A stretch of DNA of 64,000 bases from Amphirosellinia nigrospora (taxonomy: Eukaryota > Ascomycota > Sordariomycetes > Xylariales > Xylariaceae), in assembly GCA_004123355.1 (NCBI GenBank), contig SCHM01000002.1:1736001-1800000 (forward strand), given 5' to 3'. A program made the translations under genes and the position numbers. Each line of letters starts with the position of its first letter. Position 1 is the first letter of the stretch. The notes beneath the pieces are model-generated. The model made no database searches, was not told the origin of the DNA, and saw only the letters and a list, made by a program, of their open reading frames with translations. This document shows positions 24,940 to 35,356 of this stretch, one piece after another.

Positions 24940-25461
24940 TCAAAGCTTCTCTAGAACTAAACATAACGCAATGGAGCCCAGCATTGTCCACTGCGGTAGC
25001 ATCGGCCTCGCATCACGGTAGGCGACCATAGTGCCCCGACACACAACTGCACCGTTGACCAGTAGAGCCGCGACCGCGTGGGTTGATACACAGCCAAAGC
25101 CGACAGCGATTCTCAGTATCGCGGAGCCATATCCAGCCTGAGTCGGGGTCAACCGCCCAGATAATTGTGACATCCAGCGGCTCTTATCGGCATAGTAGGT
25201 TGCCCATGCTCGAGTTGGAAAGGGTATTCCAATCAAGGGCAGTGCAGAGACGACGCAGAGGGAGCAAAAGTCACAGAGCTGCGTCTGACCGTAGGCATGG
25301 TTGATGAGAGAATTCGCGATGTTATCAGGGCACGTGCGTAAGGATATGGTTTGGTGTAAATGGGATGATATAGTGAGAATGATGTAGCTGACACACAATA
25401 AATTAGTACATAGTACTTGATGAGATGATGACGTCTGGCCGACTGTCGTGCGGCCCGGCAC
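24940..25461 (-). CDS. Putative small integral membrane protein
   Basis: A minus-strand frame, divergent from the P450 to its right. The convincing part is the C-terminal 100 residues: IPFPTRAWATYYADKSRW, then RLTPTQAGYGSAILRIAVGF, AVAALLVNGAVVCRGTMVA, YRDARPMLPQWTMLGSIAL and CLVLEKL. Two or three hydrophobic stretches alternate with short loops, resembling small four-helix fungal membrane proteins found beside specialised-metabolite genes (DUF4267-like; my identification is tentative). The true start is unclear: an ATG at 25298 is out of frame by one base with this part, so a one-base break may lie near 25240. No function assigned. Confidence 0.4.
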   Translation of the reverse strand: MPGRTTVGQTSSSHQVLCTNLLCVSYIILTISSHLHQTISLRTCPDNIANSLINHAYGQTQLCDFCSLCVVSALPLIGIPFPTRAWATYYADKSRWMSQLSGRLTPTQAGYGSAILRIAVGFGCVSTHAVAALLVNGAVVCRGTMVAYRDARPMLPQWTMLGSIALCLVLEKL

Positions 25462-25546
25462 AGCCCGTCAGAGCATCGCGTGCACCGAATTGAAGCTTGC
25501 TTTCAGACTCACAACCCCCAATTCATTAGCTAGGGGCTCGTTTGCT

Positions 25547-27139
25547 ATGATTCAGACAATTCATGTAGCGGCCCTACTGCATGGAGCCAACCTGGGTGCC
25601 CTTGGCTTGCTTTTGATTGCCGCGCTCTGGCGCTGGTTCACTGTCACCCGTAGCGGCTTCATAGCATACCAGAAGCGCGACGATGCTCGCGGCGTACCTC
25701 TGACATTCCATACATCTTCCCGTTATTGGGAAGTCTGCCATTTGCGTACCTGTGGAAGCCGAGGGTGTTTGTGCTGAACCCAAGTATAAGCGCATCTGAT
25801 CAATCATATGCCGAAGACCTGTTCATCATAACTAACTTGACGCAGTAATTTCTTCCAGAGCGCGCACCCAACTCGGGTCAAGATCCTCACAAAAGAGTTC
25901 TACGTAATTCGCGGGCCTGAGAATATCAAGGCCCTCTTCAAGAATTCTTGGACCTGCACGTCAATCCCTTTCGTGAAATTTGCGCTCGGGCACGCTTTCG
26001 GGTTGCCGGCCGAGGCATTGAGCCTTTACGACAAGGACGACTCAGGCGGCGGTCCTGTGCCTCATCCCGGTAGCACGGTGGAGGCCCGCAACCGTATTGA
26101 CTATCGTGTGCACCAATCCTTGGGACGGTTTCTGGAAGGAGAAGGGCTCTTGCCCTTTTGGAATAGGTTTGTAGACAATGTCACGAAGCGATTATACAGT
26201 CTACGCGATCGCGTCGGGCCTGATTGGGATTATCATGCCGACCTGATGAAGGTCGTTGGAGATGAAGCCACCATCTCGATCATCAATGCTCTTTGCGGCC
26301 CATACCTCCTGAACCTGAATCCGCACTTCCTGCAGGACTTTGGGAATTTGACCGCAACTTGCAGACTTATCTTCAGGGTATAGCCTATGAATGCATACAA
26401 CGGCCTATTTCATGCTGACAGCACTCACAGGTGTTCCTTGGTTTCTCGCGCCCAGGTCCTACAGGGCTCGGAAGAGAGCGCTGAACGCCGTCAAAGCTTG
26501 GCAACAGCACGCGAGAAACCACTACAAGGACTCCGACGCCGGTTTCGATGGTGATGACATCTTCTGGGGAAGTAGCTTCTTTCGGAAGAGACATGAAATG
26601 TTTCTTGAGATGGACGGTGTCGATTACGATGCTATCGCATCTCAAGATTTTGGCGCGATATGGGCGTAAGCAGCAGTGCCTGTGCCTTAAAATTAGGACT
26701 ACTTCTAACTGGTTTCTCATTTAGCGCGAGGAATTCTGTGACCGCTGCCTCCTGGGCCATCTTTGAAGTATACCGAGACCCCGAGCTGCTCGCTAGCGTG
26801 AGGGCCGAGGTCGATGCTTGTACGGTCGAATCTACAGAGTGCCGTGTTCAATTGGATATGGACCGATTGTTTCGTCTGCCAGTTCTTCAAGCCGCCTACG
26901 CTGAGACCCTACGGCTTAGGATGCACTTCTACATCATCAGAATGGCTGATAGGGCTGACCTGAATATCCGAGACTGGATTATACCAAAGCGGAAAGTCAT
27001 AGTTACATCGACCACAGTTGCACACATGGATTCTGAGGCATGGAACACCGGCTTGAATAATGAGCACCCAGTGGACCGATTTTGGATTGGGAGATTCCTC
27101 AAATATCCATCAGAAAGCGCCAAGAGTACGCGTGAGTGA
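25547..27139 (+). pseudogene. Cytochrome P450, 3' truncated before the haem loop
   Basis: N-terminal membrane anchor (GALGLLLIAALWRWF), then IPYIFPLLGSLPFAYLW, YVIRGPENIKALFKNSW, a long B-F region (HQSLGRFLEGEGLLPFWNRF), the I-helix (RNSVTAASWAIFEVYRDPEL) and the K-helix ExxR (AETLRLR). Introns are visible at about 25783-25855, 26378-26430 and 26669-26724. The I-helix carries a variant of the usual A-G-x-D/E-T motif, as in CYP7/CYP8-like enzymes. The frame stops at 27139, shortly after a K'/meander-like segment (DSEAWNTGLNNEHPVDRFW). I find no F-x-x-G-x-x-x-C-x-G haem-binding loop in any frame of the next 500 bases, which are pyrimidine-rich and repeat-like. Without the Cys ligand the product cannot bind haem normally. 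It also has a one-base break near 25700. Confidence 0.75.
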
Positions 27140-27430
27140 AATTATGTTGATTTTTCATTTTTTTCCTCCCCTTCTAGAAAAGGAAGCATAAAGATAAAGT
27201 AGCCGAAGGTGGTCGAAAGTAAGCACGTTTTTTCACGCTTCTTCTTTCTTGTTCTTTTTTTTTTCTTTTTATATTAATTGCCTATCCCCCCTTTTAGAAG
27301 GGTTGCCTCTTCTTACAAAGCTTCAACCGTTTTAACCGAGTAGCACCTGTAATACCGAGGAATCTCGTATTTCTGTGTCGACGGCTCGTTTTCCCTCTTT
27401 ATTTTTCTTCCTTCTAAGGCATATTAATGT

Positions 27431-27464
27431 TTTACCCCGGCCTTAGATAAAAAGGCCGGGTAAA
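27431..27464. repeat. Perfect-stem hairpin
   Basis: TTTTACCCCGGCCTT and AAGGCCGGGTAAA are inverted copies separated by a short AT loop, with one C bulged. The stem of about 13 bp could be a palindromic footprint of a mobile element or a structured transcript end. Confidence 0.6.
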
Positions 27465-27547
27465 GTTCAGCTATTGTTACAAAGGGCTGTCACAAGGCAT
27501 AAATATAAAGAGAACCCTAAACCTAAGAGGTTCGCAGACTCTTTTCG

Positions 27548-27660
27548 AATATCGATTAAATTAGATTAAATCGGAAGACCTAATATAATTTGATCTGGAC
27601 AGTTCGCTGCGGTTATATAATTATTTACATGATATCGGGAGTACTAAGCCCTCGGTGCGT
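27548..27660 (+). repeat. Dispersed repeat D, copy 1
   Basis: Shares ATTAGATTAA, TCGGAAGA, GAT(C)TGG, CAGTT and TTACAT(G/A)ATAT with the copy at 37612-37735, in the same order and orientation. A shorter match (TTACGTGATATTGGGTGTCC) lies at 28661. Nature unknown; it may be an LTR or element end. Confidence 0.5.
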
Positions 27661-27789
27661 AGGTGCATATACGTGTAACAGTCTTTTTATTTCCTATATA
27701 CCTAATAAAACTTGTTCCCTAATTCCGTATCATTCTTCCAACCATCCTTCGTCGGGTATAAAACAGTAGCAATAGTATTAGCAACTAGG

Positions 27790-28523
27790 CTACTGTTGGG
27801 AACAAGCATTCCACCATCGTGCCTTAGGAGTTTTCAGTGAAGCAATCAACTCTTCTGGTGGGGGCAATCGACACTTAGATGTTTCCGTAGCTTCAAACCC
27901 AATAGTCGATGTTTTATGGGCAGTAGCAATAGCATTGGTATGTGTTTGAACGACAATCTCTGCAGCAGCTGTATTTTGTGCTTCCGGCATGGGGCCGGCG
28001 AGAGGAGCGACTAGTTGAATGGACTGGCCAGATAAGGATACACCGGGACCGATTACAGCTGAGGGTCCGTTGTTAGGCAATCGATTTTGTTGTTGCAAGT
28101 AGTCTAAGTTCGCCTCGATTTTCATCTACAAATGGTTACTTTTTGTCAAGGGTATATATATTGGTGCTTGTTCGCCTTACTTTCTGGATGTGTTTTATAT
28201 GGCGGATGGCCTTGGCCGTTACTTGAGGCAAGTTTGATCTTGCGGTTTTGGTCGAGGCATTAGCTCGGGAAAAACAGATCAACATGTCTGTGTATAATTC
28301 CGGATTGTCGCGCCAGTCGAGCCCATAAGAGGCCAATAGGATGATAGACCTCATCTCTCCTAGTGAGCAGGAATATGAACCCATTGCTTAAACCTAGCAT
28401 TCCCAGTACCTGTGTTAGCCCGCGTCGGCCAAAATCATTGATGTTGGTGATGTAGGCGTGTGGTCGAAAATTGAGGAATATGACCTGGGCTTCTGGGGCA
28501 TCTGGGTTTAGGGTAGATAACAT
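27790..28523 (-). CDS. Unknown family 1, paralogue a
   Basis: I do not recognise this family. The start is [19 protein letters not shown]; then GLTQVLGMLGLSNGF, EMRSIILLASYGLDWRDNPE and ELYTDMLICFSRANAST, a 56-bp intron (28125-28180, GTAAGG...TTGTAG), and an exon MKIEANLDYLQQQNRLPNN with PGVSLSGQSIQLVAPL. A second copy lies at 36027-37211 with the same order of blocks and an intron at the same place. One frame change occurs between GLSNGF and EMRSII (near 28360-28385). The sequence suggests a small helical N-terminal domain, a Gln-rich helix, then a variable low-complexity tail. No catalytic motif, signal peptide or TM segment is visible. Confidence 0.6.
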
Positions 28524-29046
28524 TTGGTGATATTGTTATGATAAGGTAAATATTGAAATCTGTTGCTCGTTAAAGATGTTGTCAGAAGGGTTCAAAAGTT
28601 GTTCCGTGCTGATGGTTTTATCCTCAGATAACTGTGCTACTGAGAATCCGAACTTATGATCAATTACGTGATATTGGGTGTCCCAGAGCGCCCCCGGGGG
28701 GGGGCAAAGAAGGGGAGGGTTTATGCGACGCTAATCTTAAGAAAGGTGATAGCTCCTGGTTGCTACACGGCTGAAGGCCAAGTGAAAACGCTTGCCAGCC
28801 TCCCGGCAAAACAAATTAAAACACTAAGGACCCCTTTAGACAAAGAGAATTGTTAGTTAACCATAAGCCCTGTTACAGGTCTTTGTTACATTGGGTTACT
28901 TCGTAACATAGTTCAAACTACGCATATCTTAGTGCGACATTGTAACCTAAGAAAAGGGGGCTGGTTTCCGATCTAGCTTCCAATCTAGAGGACTCATTCT
29001 GCCAGCCGGAAAACTACAAAGCACCTATCACTCATCTTTATCATAC

Positions 29047-29290
29047 TGTCACACGGATCCTGGTCAGTGCGCAATACAGTGCCACACAGGGTCTTATATG
29101 GAGCTCGCGAGATACTACCCTACGAGGCTGAGGCAGTCGTACGAAGTTCTCGTAAGTCTTAGAAGCAGATACCGAGCTGAACTCGAATACCGAGACACTC
29201 GCTTTACCGGCTACACAGGTCCTTCCTTTCGGTCCCGTAGAGAAAGGAAAGGAAAAGAAAGGAAAGAGAATTCTAAGCATAAAAGGCTTC
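29047..29290 (-). repeat. Fragment of the 360-bp LTR-like family
   Basis: Starts TGTCACACGGATCCTGG, the reverse complement of the 3' end of the element at 52774-53133, and matches it in inverted orientation through GAGCTCGCGAGATACTACCC, CTACGAGGCTGAGGCAG and GGCTACACAGGTC as far as GCATAAAAGG. After that the sequence diverges, so the far end is missing or rearranged. A 219-bp element lies just to the right. Confidence 0.7.
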
Positions 29291-29403
29291 GCCGAAGAAC
29301 TCGAGGACGGCGAGGTAAACTACTCGGAGAGGCTAAACTCTATTGTGAACTCGTTTTGGGGCGGCGGTTTACACTCTCCTTTATTACGCCATGCCTTTGG
29401 AGG

Positions 29404-29622
29404 TGTCACACGGACCACCCTAGGGCCCAGCCACAGGACCTAGCCACAGAAGCCACACAGACTCCTGGAAACTCCTGGAAGGTCCTGGAAGGACCTGGAA
29501 GACAGGCACCGCTCCGAGGCATTATCGTGGGCTGAGACATATAATCGTATTGATTAAGATAGCCTCAACAAAGGACCTGGGAATTCGTCTATAAAGGTTA
29601 CATTGAAGTCAGAATTGTCACA
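29404..29622 (+). repeat. 219-bp LTR-like element with GGAGG duplication
   Basis: Starts TGTCACACGGACCACCC and ends GTCAGAATTGTCACA. It is flanked by a perfect 5-bp direct repeat, GGAGG, at 29399-29403 and 29623-29627. Inside are a run of CCTGGAA units (29461-29500) and a TATA-like box (GTCTATAAAGG) near the 3' end, as in an LTR promoter. The terminal repeat is not a long inverted repeat, which argues for a solo LTR rather than a DNA transposon. The degraded relative is at 18224. Confidence 0.85.
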
Positions 29623-29979
29623 GGAGGCTGTTTCCCTAATCCCTGGCCCGCGCTGCGCACACGGATCAAGCTACACCCCGTCTTTCCCTTACGAAAATGG
29701 TTCGCTGCGCGAGCACACTTCGTACGCAGATGGTTTGCCGCAGTTGATACTGAAAGTAGATGATTACTAACTTTCAAAGAAAATAACATAGTCTGCCGAA
29801 TTATGCTTTGTTGGATTGAGTTGATGAGATAGGAAAGGAAAATCAGAAGAACCGACTCAGCTTGCCCACGCCGTTAGGTGGATGGGTACCTAGGTATTGT
29901 GGCGTGATAATGTGGCTGCGTGGCTGAGGGCCCACGTACCCCACCCAAGTAGATAGGCTATATGGGCTTCGCCATCTGC

Positions 29980-30035
29980 AGATATTGGCTAGTTCTCCAT
30001 CCAATACACATCACTTTTTGCGCCCACTCAAGCCC
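29980..30035 (+). repeat. Short dispersed repeat E, copy 1
   Basis: AGATATTG..CTAGTTCTCCATC, AATACACATCACTTTTT and GCCCACTCAAGCCC are shared with 37493-37547 in the same order with few differences. No gene nearby explains it. Confidence 0.6.
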
Positions 30036-30979
30036 AAGATCCATCACACCTAGGCTCAGTATCTAATGTAGGGTACGGATATGAGACTATGGGGGATAGA
30101 CAGTGCTTACGAAACAGTCGCCGGCCTTAGGTACAGGGGTACATAAGGCTGAACACAGTTAAACATGAGATTAGGGCTACATTGATTTAGAAAGAGGAAT
30201 TTCTATTTGATTCGTGGTGTTTCTCTGCTTTTCCGGGCCTGTCATTCTAAGGGTTTCATTAAATCGAGTCGTCATAAAGTCTAGATTATCCCATACGCCT
30301 GGCCAGAGAACTAATTATCATCCTGTGACTAACCTGCCCGTCTAAACCAACGTCTTGTCTTTGGCGCCGAGGAAGGTTTAAAAGCCGATTCAGCCGCCGA
30401 TTCTCCACAGCACGTATCCCTTCTGCCTGCGACCCGCGTCAACGGGCTTCATTTGTGCAACAGTTTTCTCAGGCTACTCCTGGCTCGTTTACAGCTCGTA
30501 CGAGCGCGCGCCTCGTGGCGCCCCGTCTCCACGACGCCTTCGTATCCTCCTGCACCAGCGTGCCGTCCATCCCCGTCGGCATACCTCTGCAATCAGTCCT
30601 ACTCAGCAATGCCCAGGACTAGGCCAGGCTCTTCGCCTCCCGGGAGATTTCACAATCGGGCCCGCCGGGAGAGCGAGCCTGGGCCTGTTTTGGCGCACCT
30701 GATCTGTGGGAGGCAGGGCATCTGCGGTGCGGGTTTGTTTGGACGCCGGCACGTTGGTTTTCTGGAGGAGCGCTGGGTTCCGTCGTGACCGGGCGCGCAA
30801 GGCCTGCGAGGTGTTCGCTCGACTGACGAAAGTTGTAGGATCGAGACCAGCGAGTCCTTTGCTGCCTGTGTGTTGCACCTAGCGGCCCGTTGAAGCGTTG
30901 CATGGATTCAGAAAGCTAGGCTTCGCCGGCAAGCTCGACACGGGCTCGTGGGCGGCGGCTAGGCTATCAGAACCAGCGC

Positions 30980-32313
30980 CCTCGTGCTGCTCGCCAAAAC
31001 ACGTTACCTTGATACTTACAATAATTGTCTGTTGCTTCAGACAGATCTGGACGAGTCAATCATCGAAAGGTTTGTGGGACGTGTCTACGGAGTTCTCCGG
31101 ACATACTTGGTTTATGCCCATGGTAGCCGCTCACTTGACCTTTCCCCAGATGCCTTCTTAACCCGCTTTTGGTTCATAAGGAAAAGGGGTATCTCAATTT
31201 CTGCAGCTTTTTCTTTTCTTTTCTTTCCCTCTCCCAGTACGCTGGTTCTCCTCGATACCCCGACGTAAATGTGCAGCGCAGGCTTGTTTCGCCTTGGTAG
31301 GATCAATAACAATGCTTTGTCGACGTTCCCGAATATTCTAGACAGAACTATCGATGCCGAACGGGCCGAGCTACTTCTACTAAGATTGTTGGTTATAATA
31401 TCCCAGCGTTCCCTTCGTCCTCGACAGATCTTTGGCTCTGCTACCACGTTTTGACAGCAATTGCGCACTGGGCCAGTTCATTATGTGCCGCAATAATACA
31501 CACCAGGTTTGTGACTATCCGGCAGTTGAAAATCGATAGGTTAAAGCTAGCTGACCATTTCATCCGCTGCGTCCGAAGATTGTCTGCGGGAAGGACCTTC
31601 GCGACCCGACAACCAGCCCGTAATCTGCGCATGGTCGGTTTTAAAGATGCTCCACTTCCTCATCATCCACAACTTCAACCACAAGAATGTTAATCATCTT
31701 TTCGAGACCGAGGCTACATGGGACGCGTTTGTTAAAGGCGGCTAACGTCTTTGACGCCGTCGTGGAAGAAGGCAAGCGAATCTGCGAACCCACGCCATCG
31801 CCGCTTCAACAATATGTTGGCCACAGAAGTGCGCAACCAGCTGCGCTGGGCTCGCAACTACCCCGCAAAGCAACCACTACTGTTCAAAACGCCCAGGGTA
31901 GCTGGGAGTGGCACCCTTCTGCACACGACATGAACACGGTCTACCACGCTGCTGCTCACTCGAATTTTATACCTGCGGTTCCCGTGCCGGGTCTCTATAG
32001 ACTTAGCTCATTCAACGGCAACGACAACCGAGGCCCATTACCGCCTCATGGACGCGATGATCCGATTGGTAGTGATTCAGAAAGTGTATCTCATGCCCCA
32101 ACGGACTCCGAACGAGATCCATCGCTGAGTGAAGAGGATCTCGTCAACCAAATTACAACAATCCTCCATCTTGCAGCGGATGTGGCGCGCGCCGAGTCAC
32201 AAGGAGGGGTTCCGATAAATGCCGGGGAGCTTGGTGCAGTTCTTGAACAGGTCGAGCAGTACCGGGATACGGTACGGAGGGCTGTCTGGGGTTGGAAGCC
32301 TCTAAATGTATAG
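30980..32313 (+). CDS. Hypothetical multi-exon protein, several frame breaks
   Basis: A gene I do not recognise, read through several frame changes. Recognisable coding sections in order: ESIIERFVGRVYGVLRTYLV and SLDLSPDAFLTRFWFIRKR; a probable intron (GTATCTC...CCTCTCCCAG, about 31186-31235); ALSTFPNILDRTIDAERAE and LLLLRLLVIISQRS; KMLHFLIIHNFNHKNVNHLF and ETEATWDAFVKGG; NNMLATEVRNQLRWARNYPA; and a C-terminal section GSWEWHPSAHDMNTVYHAAA to EQYRDTVRRAVWGWKPLNV with an acidic Ser-rich part and a helical LVNQITTILHLAADVARAE. The sections look like one protein of about 400 residues, but the exact exon structure is not resolved. The start is uncertain. Confidence 0.45.
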
Positions 32314-32972
32314 TTAGGGAATATGGCGGAGGAAACTGGGGCCTACTATTTAGAGACCGACGAAACTTTGTATACTTCCTAATTGCTAGTCGCCCGCGTA
32401 ATCAAAACCAACGGCTTACGGCATACAGACCTCGACGCGAGGCTTTTTTAGCTTTATTTATTTGTTATGTAGGAAGGTACGAAGGACAGTGCTATATGAC
32501 GACCCTGCACGCGTCCTTCATATCATATATCCCCATTCCTTCTATTGACTCAACAAGTCTGGCAGGTCGGTTTGAACGCGTATATCGGGGAGCATGAGCA
32601 AGCTTCGTCGCGCGTCGTGCGTCGTGCGCTGTCAAGCCGGCGGACTCAAACAGCCCGCCTAGACTAAAATCAAATAAACTACTGCCCAACGCAATCCTCC
32701 CTCCTTCCTTCCAGCCCATGGCTACCACCAGGGACGGTGGGTAGGATAAAAAGCCTCCGACCACGACTAAAAACCACCCCCTTCGTGGGAGGTGGAAAAG
32801 TGAGGTGACGAGGAAAATCCCCACGACGCGTTCCGCGGTCGGGTAACAGAACCACTCATTTACAACCCATTGATCCAGGCTCCCAAAATCAATCATAACA
32901 ATCACCGGCACCGGAACTTATTCCCAAGCTCTTGGTCACAAGCTTCTGTAATAAGCGGCCTTGCCCACAACC
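32314..32972. other. Intergenic, no gene seen
   Basis: About 660 bases between a plus-strand gene end and a minus-strand gene end (convergent). Only frames without coding character. Confidence 0.4.
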
Positions 32973-34421
32973 CTAATTACGAACATCTCCGTTTTTATGC
33001 TTGCTTTCGGGTGTTCCCGACTCCGACGCTGCCTCCGCCTCCGCCTCCGCCTCCGCCTCGTCTGGTTCGAGATAGGGTGCATGGCCTTGCTCCTCCTGGT
33101 CGAGATGTCGCTTCAAGGCCAGGTTCTCCCTCGTTAGTTTGTCGTTCATCTCCCATTGACGGTTTGCCTCGTGGATTGCTTTGGCTCCGGTGTCCTTCAA
33201 TTGAGTGAGCCGCTCCAATTCTGCCATAGTGTCTTCGAGATTGAGCCTATTTGTCATGTCCCCTGTTACGGCTTCTATCTCGTCCGTCAACGCGGCGATT
33301 TGTGCCCGAGATGCTTCCAACTCTTTCTCATATTCGCCTATCGCAGACCGATGCCTCTCCTCTTGGTCCCGGGCCCGGGTTCCCGCTTCCTCAACTCTGC
33401 CCTCGAGCACGGCCTTCTCCTCCCTGTTCCTATCAAGCGCGGCTTGCAACTTGAACATCTCTTCCTCGAGCGTGTTATGATTTGATCGATTGGTGTGAGC
33501 GGATGCTTTAAGTTGGTTATTTTCCTTCTCGAGAATGTCCATCTCGGTCCGACTTTTGAGGACTTCTTCCTGGAGGTTAGCTGTAGATTTTAAAAACTCC
33601 AACTTCCTCTTTTCCGCCTCTGCGTTCAGCTCTTGCACTTGCGCGCTCAAGCTCTCGGCGAGGCGCGTTTCAGTTTGTAGCTGCGCTTCGAGGTGGCAAT
33701 GGTGTTCCCGCTCGCGAAGGCGCAACCCAATTCCTGTTCAAGCTTTTCTCTCTTGGCCTGGAGCGCGTCGACTTTTGAGCGAAGTTCGGCCGCCAACTTT
33801 TTTTGTTCTTCGTTGTCCCGTCGGCTTTGCTGAACCTCCTCTTGTAGGCTCTCGACCTCGTCGCGGTGGCGACGACTATCAGCGGCTCTACTGGTTTCGA
33901 GCCGGCGGAGATTTTGACCTTGTTCTTTCAGTTTATCCTGCAGGACGCAGTGATCACGGTAGGTTTCTTCCAGCTTCGTCTTCAGCCCTTGCTTGGCTGC
34001 CGTCAACCTGGTCTCCTGATCTCGGGTGCTTTTCACTTCCCACTCCAATCTCTCGACCTTGCTCTGCAGGGTTTTACAACCTTGTCTGAGGGTACGTATC
34101 TCTCTATCCCTTTCGTTTAGCCTCTCAACTGCCGACGTGAGAATCCCATGGGCTTTCTGATCAAACTGCCGGATTTTCGATTCTGGCCCCCGCGCCACCG
34201 AAAAGACGGTGCCTGTCTCCGAGGGAACGGGCGACGCCCGTCTGGGTGGCGCTCTTTATGCGTAGTTAGTTTCTTCAGCACGGTGAGGCGTATATACTGG
34301 CCAGAGCCTTGGACAAGGAAGGCGCGACTTACACGACGGTGGGATTATAACCCACTGGCCTAGTGTCGATGTGAGTGGTGGCCAGCGGTTGGCTCGCTTG
34401 GGACAACCCGTCTTCGTCCAT
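32973..34421 (-). CDS. Long coiled-coil protein, unknown function
   Basis: Two exons, 34333-34421 and 32973-34253, with a 79-bp intron (34254-34332, GTAAGT donor, AACTAAC branch). The first exon supplies the only ATG and reads MDEDGLSQASQPLATTHID; the next begins APPRRASPVPSETGTVFS. Most of the product, about 456 residues, is heptad-rich coiled coil: HGILTSAVERLNERDREIR, QSKVERLEWEVKSTRDQETR, EEVQQSRRDNEEQKKLAAEL, TANLQEEVLKSRTEMDILEK, LEEEMFKLQAALDRNREE and TMAELERLTQLKDTGAKAI. It ends in a Glu-Ala repeat (EAEAEAEAEAAS) and SKHKNGDVRN. One base is missing in the GGG run near 33728-33732 (EQEL/RLREREH). Such proteins often act as cytoskeletal or tethering factors, but the sequence gives no specific assignment. 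GC content is well above the nearby AT block. Confidence 0.75.
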
Positions 34422-34852
34422 TAACGTCTCCATTGCTAGTTTCGAAGGTAGTCTAGACAGCTAAGACGACGAAGTGCTCTACAAATGAGTTTGTTGGACC
34501 ATACGGACGTGTAACCTGAAATACCTTTATATTACAGCGGCATTGGTTCCAGTACGTTCTCGGCCGTGCAACCTCTGGTGCTAGGCTACTTTATATAAAG
34601 ATATCTGGTTGAAAGAACCCAGGGCCTACGACGGAGCTCTCTGCCCATCTAGTACGTTCTGATATCTGAACGTAGCTTTCGCTGCCCCGGGTATTTAGCT
34701 TCTGAATGGTTTATATAGTCCCCCGCCCGCCAAGCACTGGCACGAGACAGGCGTTCCCTTAAATAATAAGCCAACTTAGACTTCCTTCTCATAGCTACAT
34801 TACTTCTGCAGCCCCGCAACTTACATCGGCAACCACACGCACCCCCGAAACA
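34422..34852. other. Divergent intergenic region (promoters)
   Basis: 430 bases between divergently transcribed genes. A stretch starting TGTTGGACCATACGGACGTG (34492) and a TATATAAAG box near 34591 look LTR- or promoter-like, but I could not find a target duplication. Confidence 0.4.
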
Positions 34853-35356
34853 ATGCCGTTGCGCAATCGTTTAACAAAACGGCCCAGGAGGTTCGTCGAA
34901 ACGATCCGGGAGCTCAATAGTCTAGGGCTTGTGAAAGGCCCGGATGCCGTTGCCGCTAGTAATAAAACCGACGACGAGATTGCCACTTGGGAGAACGGGG
35001 CGGGTTTCATCCCTAAACAATACCGCCCAGATGATGTTAGTGAAAAACTGGCCGCCCAAGTATACGCCTTGACGCGGGAAGCATCTGCGAGGGGGCTCTC
35101 TTTATCTGCTATCTGGGGCACGGCAAAAACACCTGGAATCCTTGTGAAGTTGATCAAGAGCCAAGGCGAGTGGTCATCCAAGAACACAAGATACTTAAGA
35201 ATTCAGATTGTCGAGCGTGCGAGGGAGGAACTCTGGAGAATGACGAGCCAAAACTACCGTGGGCTGTTCATCTGTTCTTTAATTGTAAATATCTTGTTCC
35301 TTATCTATATCGCTTTGTCCTTGAAAGGCAGTGGCCGGCTCATTGCGAAATATTGA
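34853..35356 (+). CDS. Small tail-anchored protein, unknown function
   Basis: A clean 167-residue frame, MPLRNRLTKRPRRFVETIRE to LKGSGRLIAKY. The N terminus is basic and helical, the middle holds FIPKQYRPDDVSEKLAAQVY and ALTREASARGLSLSAIWGTA, and the C terminus carries one hydrophobic segment (GLFICSLIVNILFLIYIALS) followed by a short basic tail. One C-terminal membrane segment and no signal peptide suggest a tail-anchored protein facing the cytosol. No family recognised. It is divergent from the coiled-coil gene. Confidence 0.65.
   Translation: MPLRNRLTKRPRRFVETIRELNSLGLVKGPDAVAASNKTDDEIATWENGAGFIPKQYRPDDVSEKLAAQVYALTREASARGLSLSAIWGTAKTPGILVKLIKSQGEWSSKNTRYLRIQIVERAREELWRMTSQNYRGLFICSLIVNILFLIYIALSLKGSGRLIAKY

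Larger units (their letters stand above)
27140..27789. other. Repeat-rich junction after the P450, no gene
   Basis: Begins with long pyrimidine tracts (27150-27290), then a GC-rich hairpin (27431-27464) and a copy of a dispersed repeat (27548-27660). This is where the metabolic cluster stops and the accessory region begins. Confidence 0.5.
28524..30979. other. Repeat-rich intergenic region
   Basis: Holds a partial dispersed repeat (28655-28690), a C/G homopolymer junction (28690-28702), a fragment of the 360-bp LTR-like family (29047-29290), an intact 219-bp LTR-like element (29404-29622) and a short shared repeat (29980-30035). GC-rich open frames at 30450-30900 on both strands lack clear coding character. 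Confidence 0.5.

Noticed and set aside
29098-29535. 145-residue plus-strand open frame starting MELARYYPTRL
   Set aside because: It lies over the 360-bp-family fragment and the 219-bp element; the reading frame is a by-product of repeat sequence.
34492-34620. Possible Copia-type LTR starting TGTTGGACCATACGG
   Set aside because: I could not find a matching end or target duplication.
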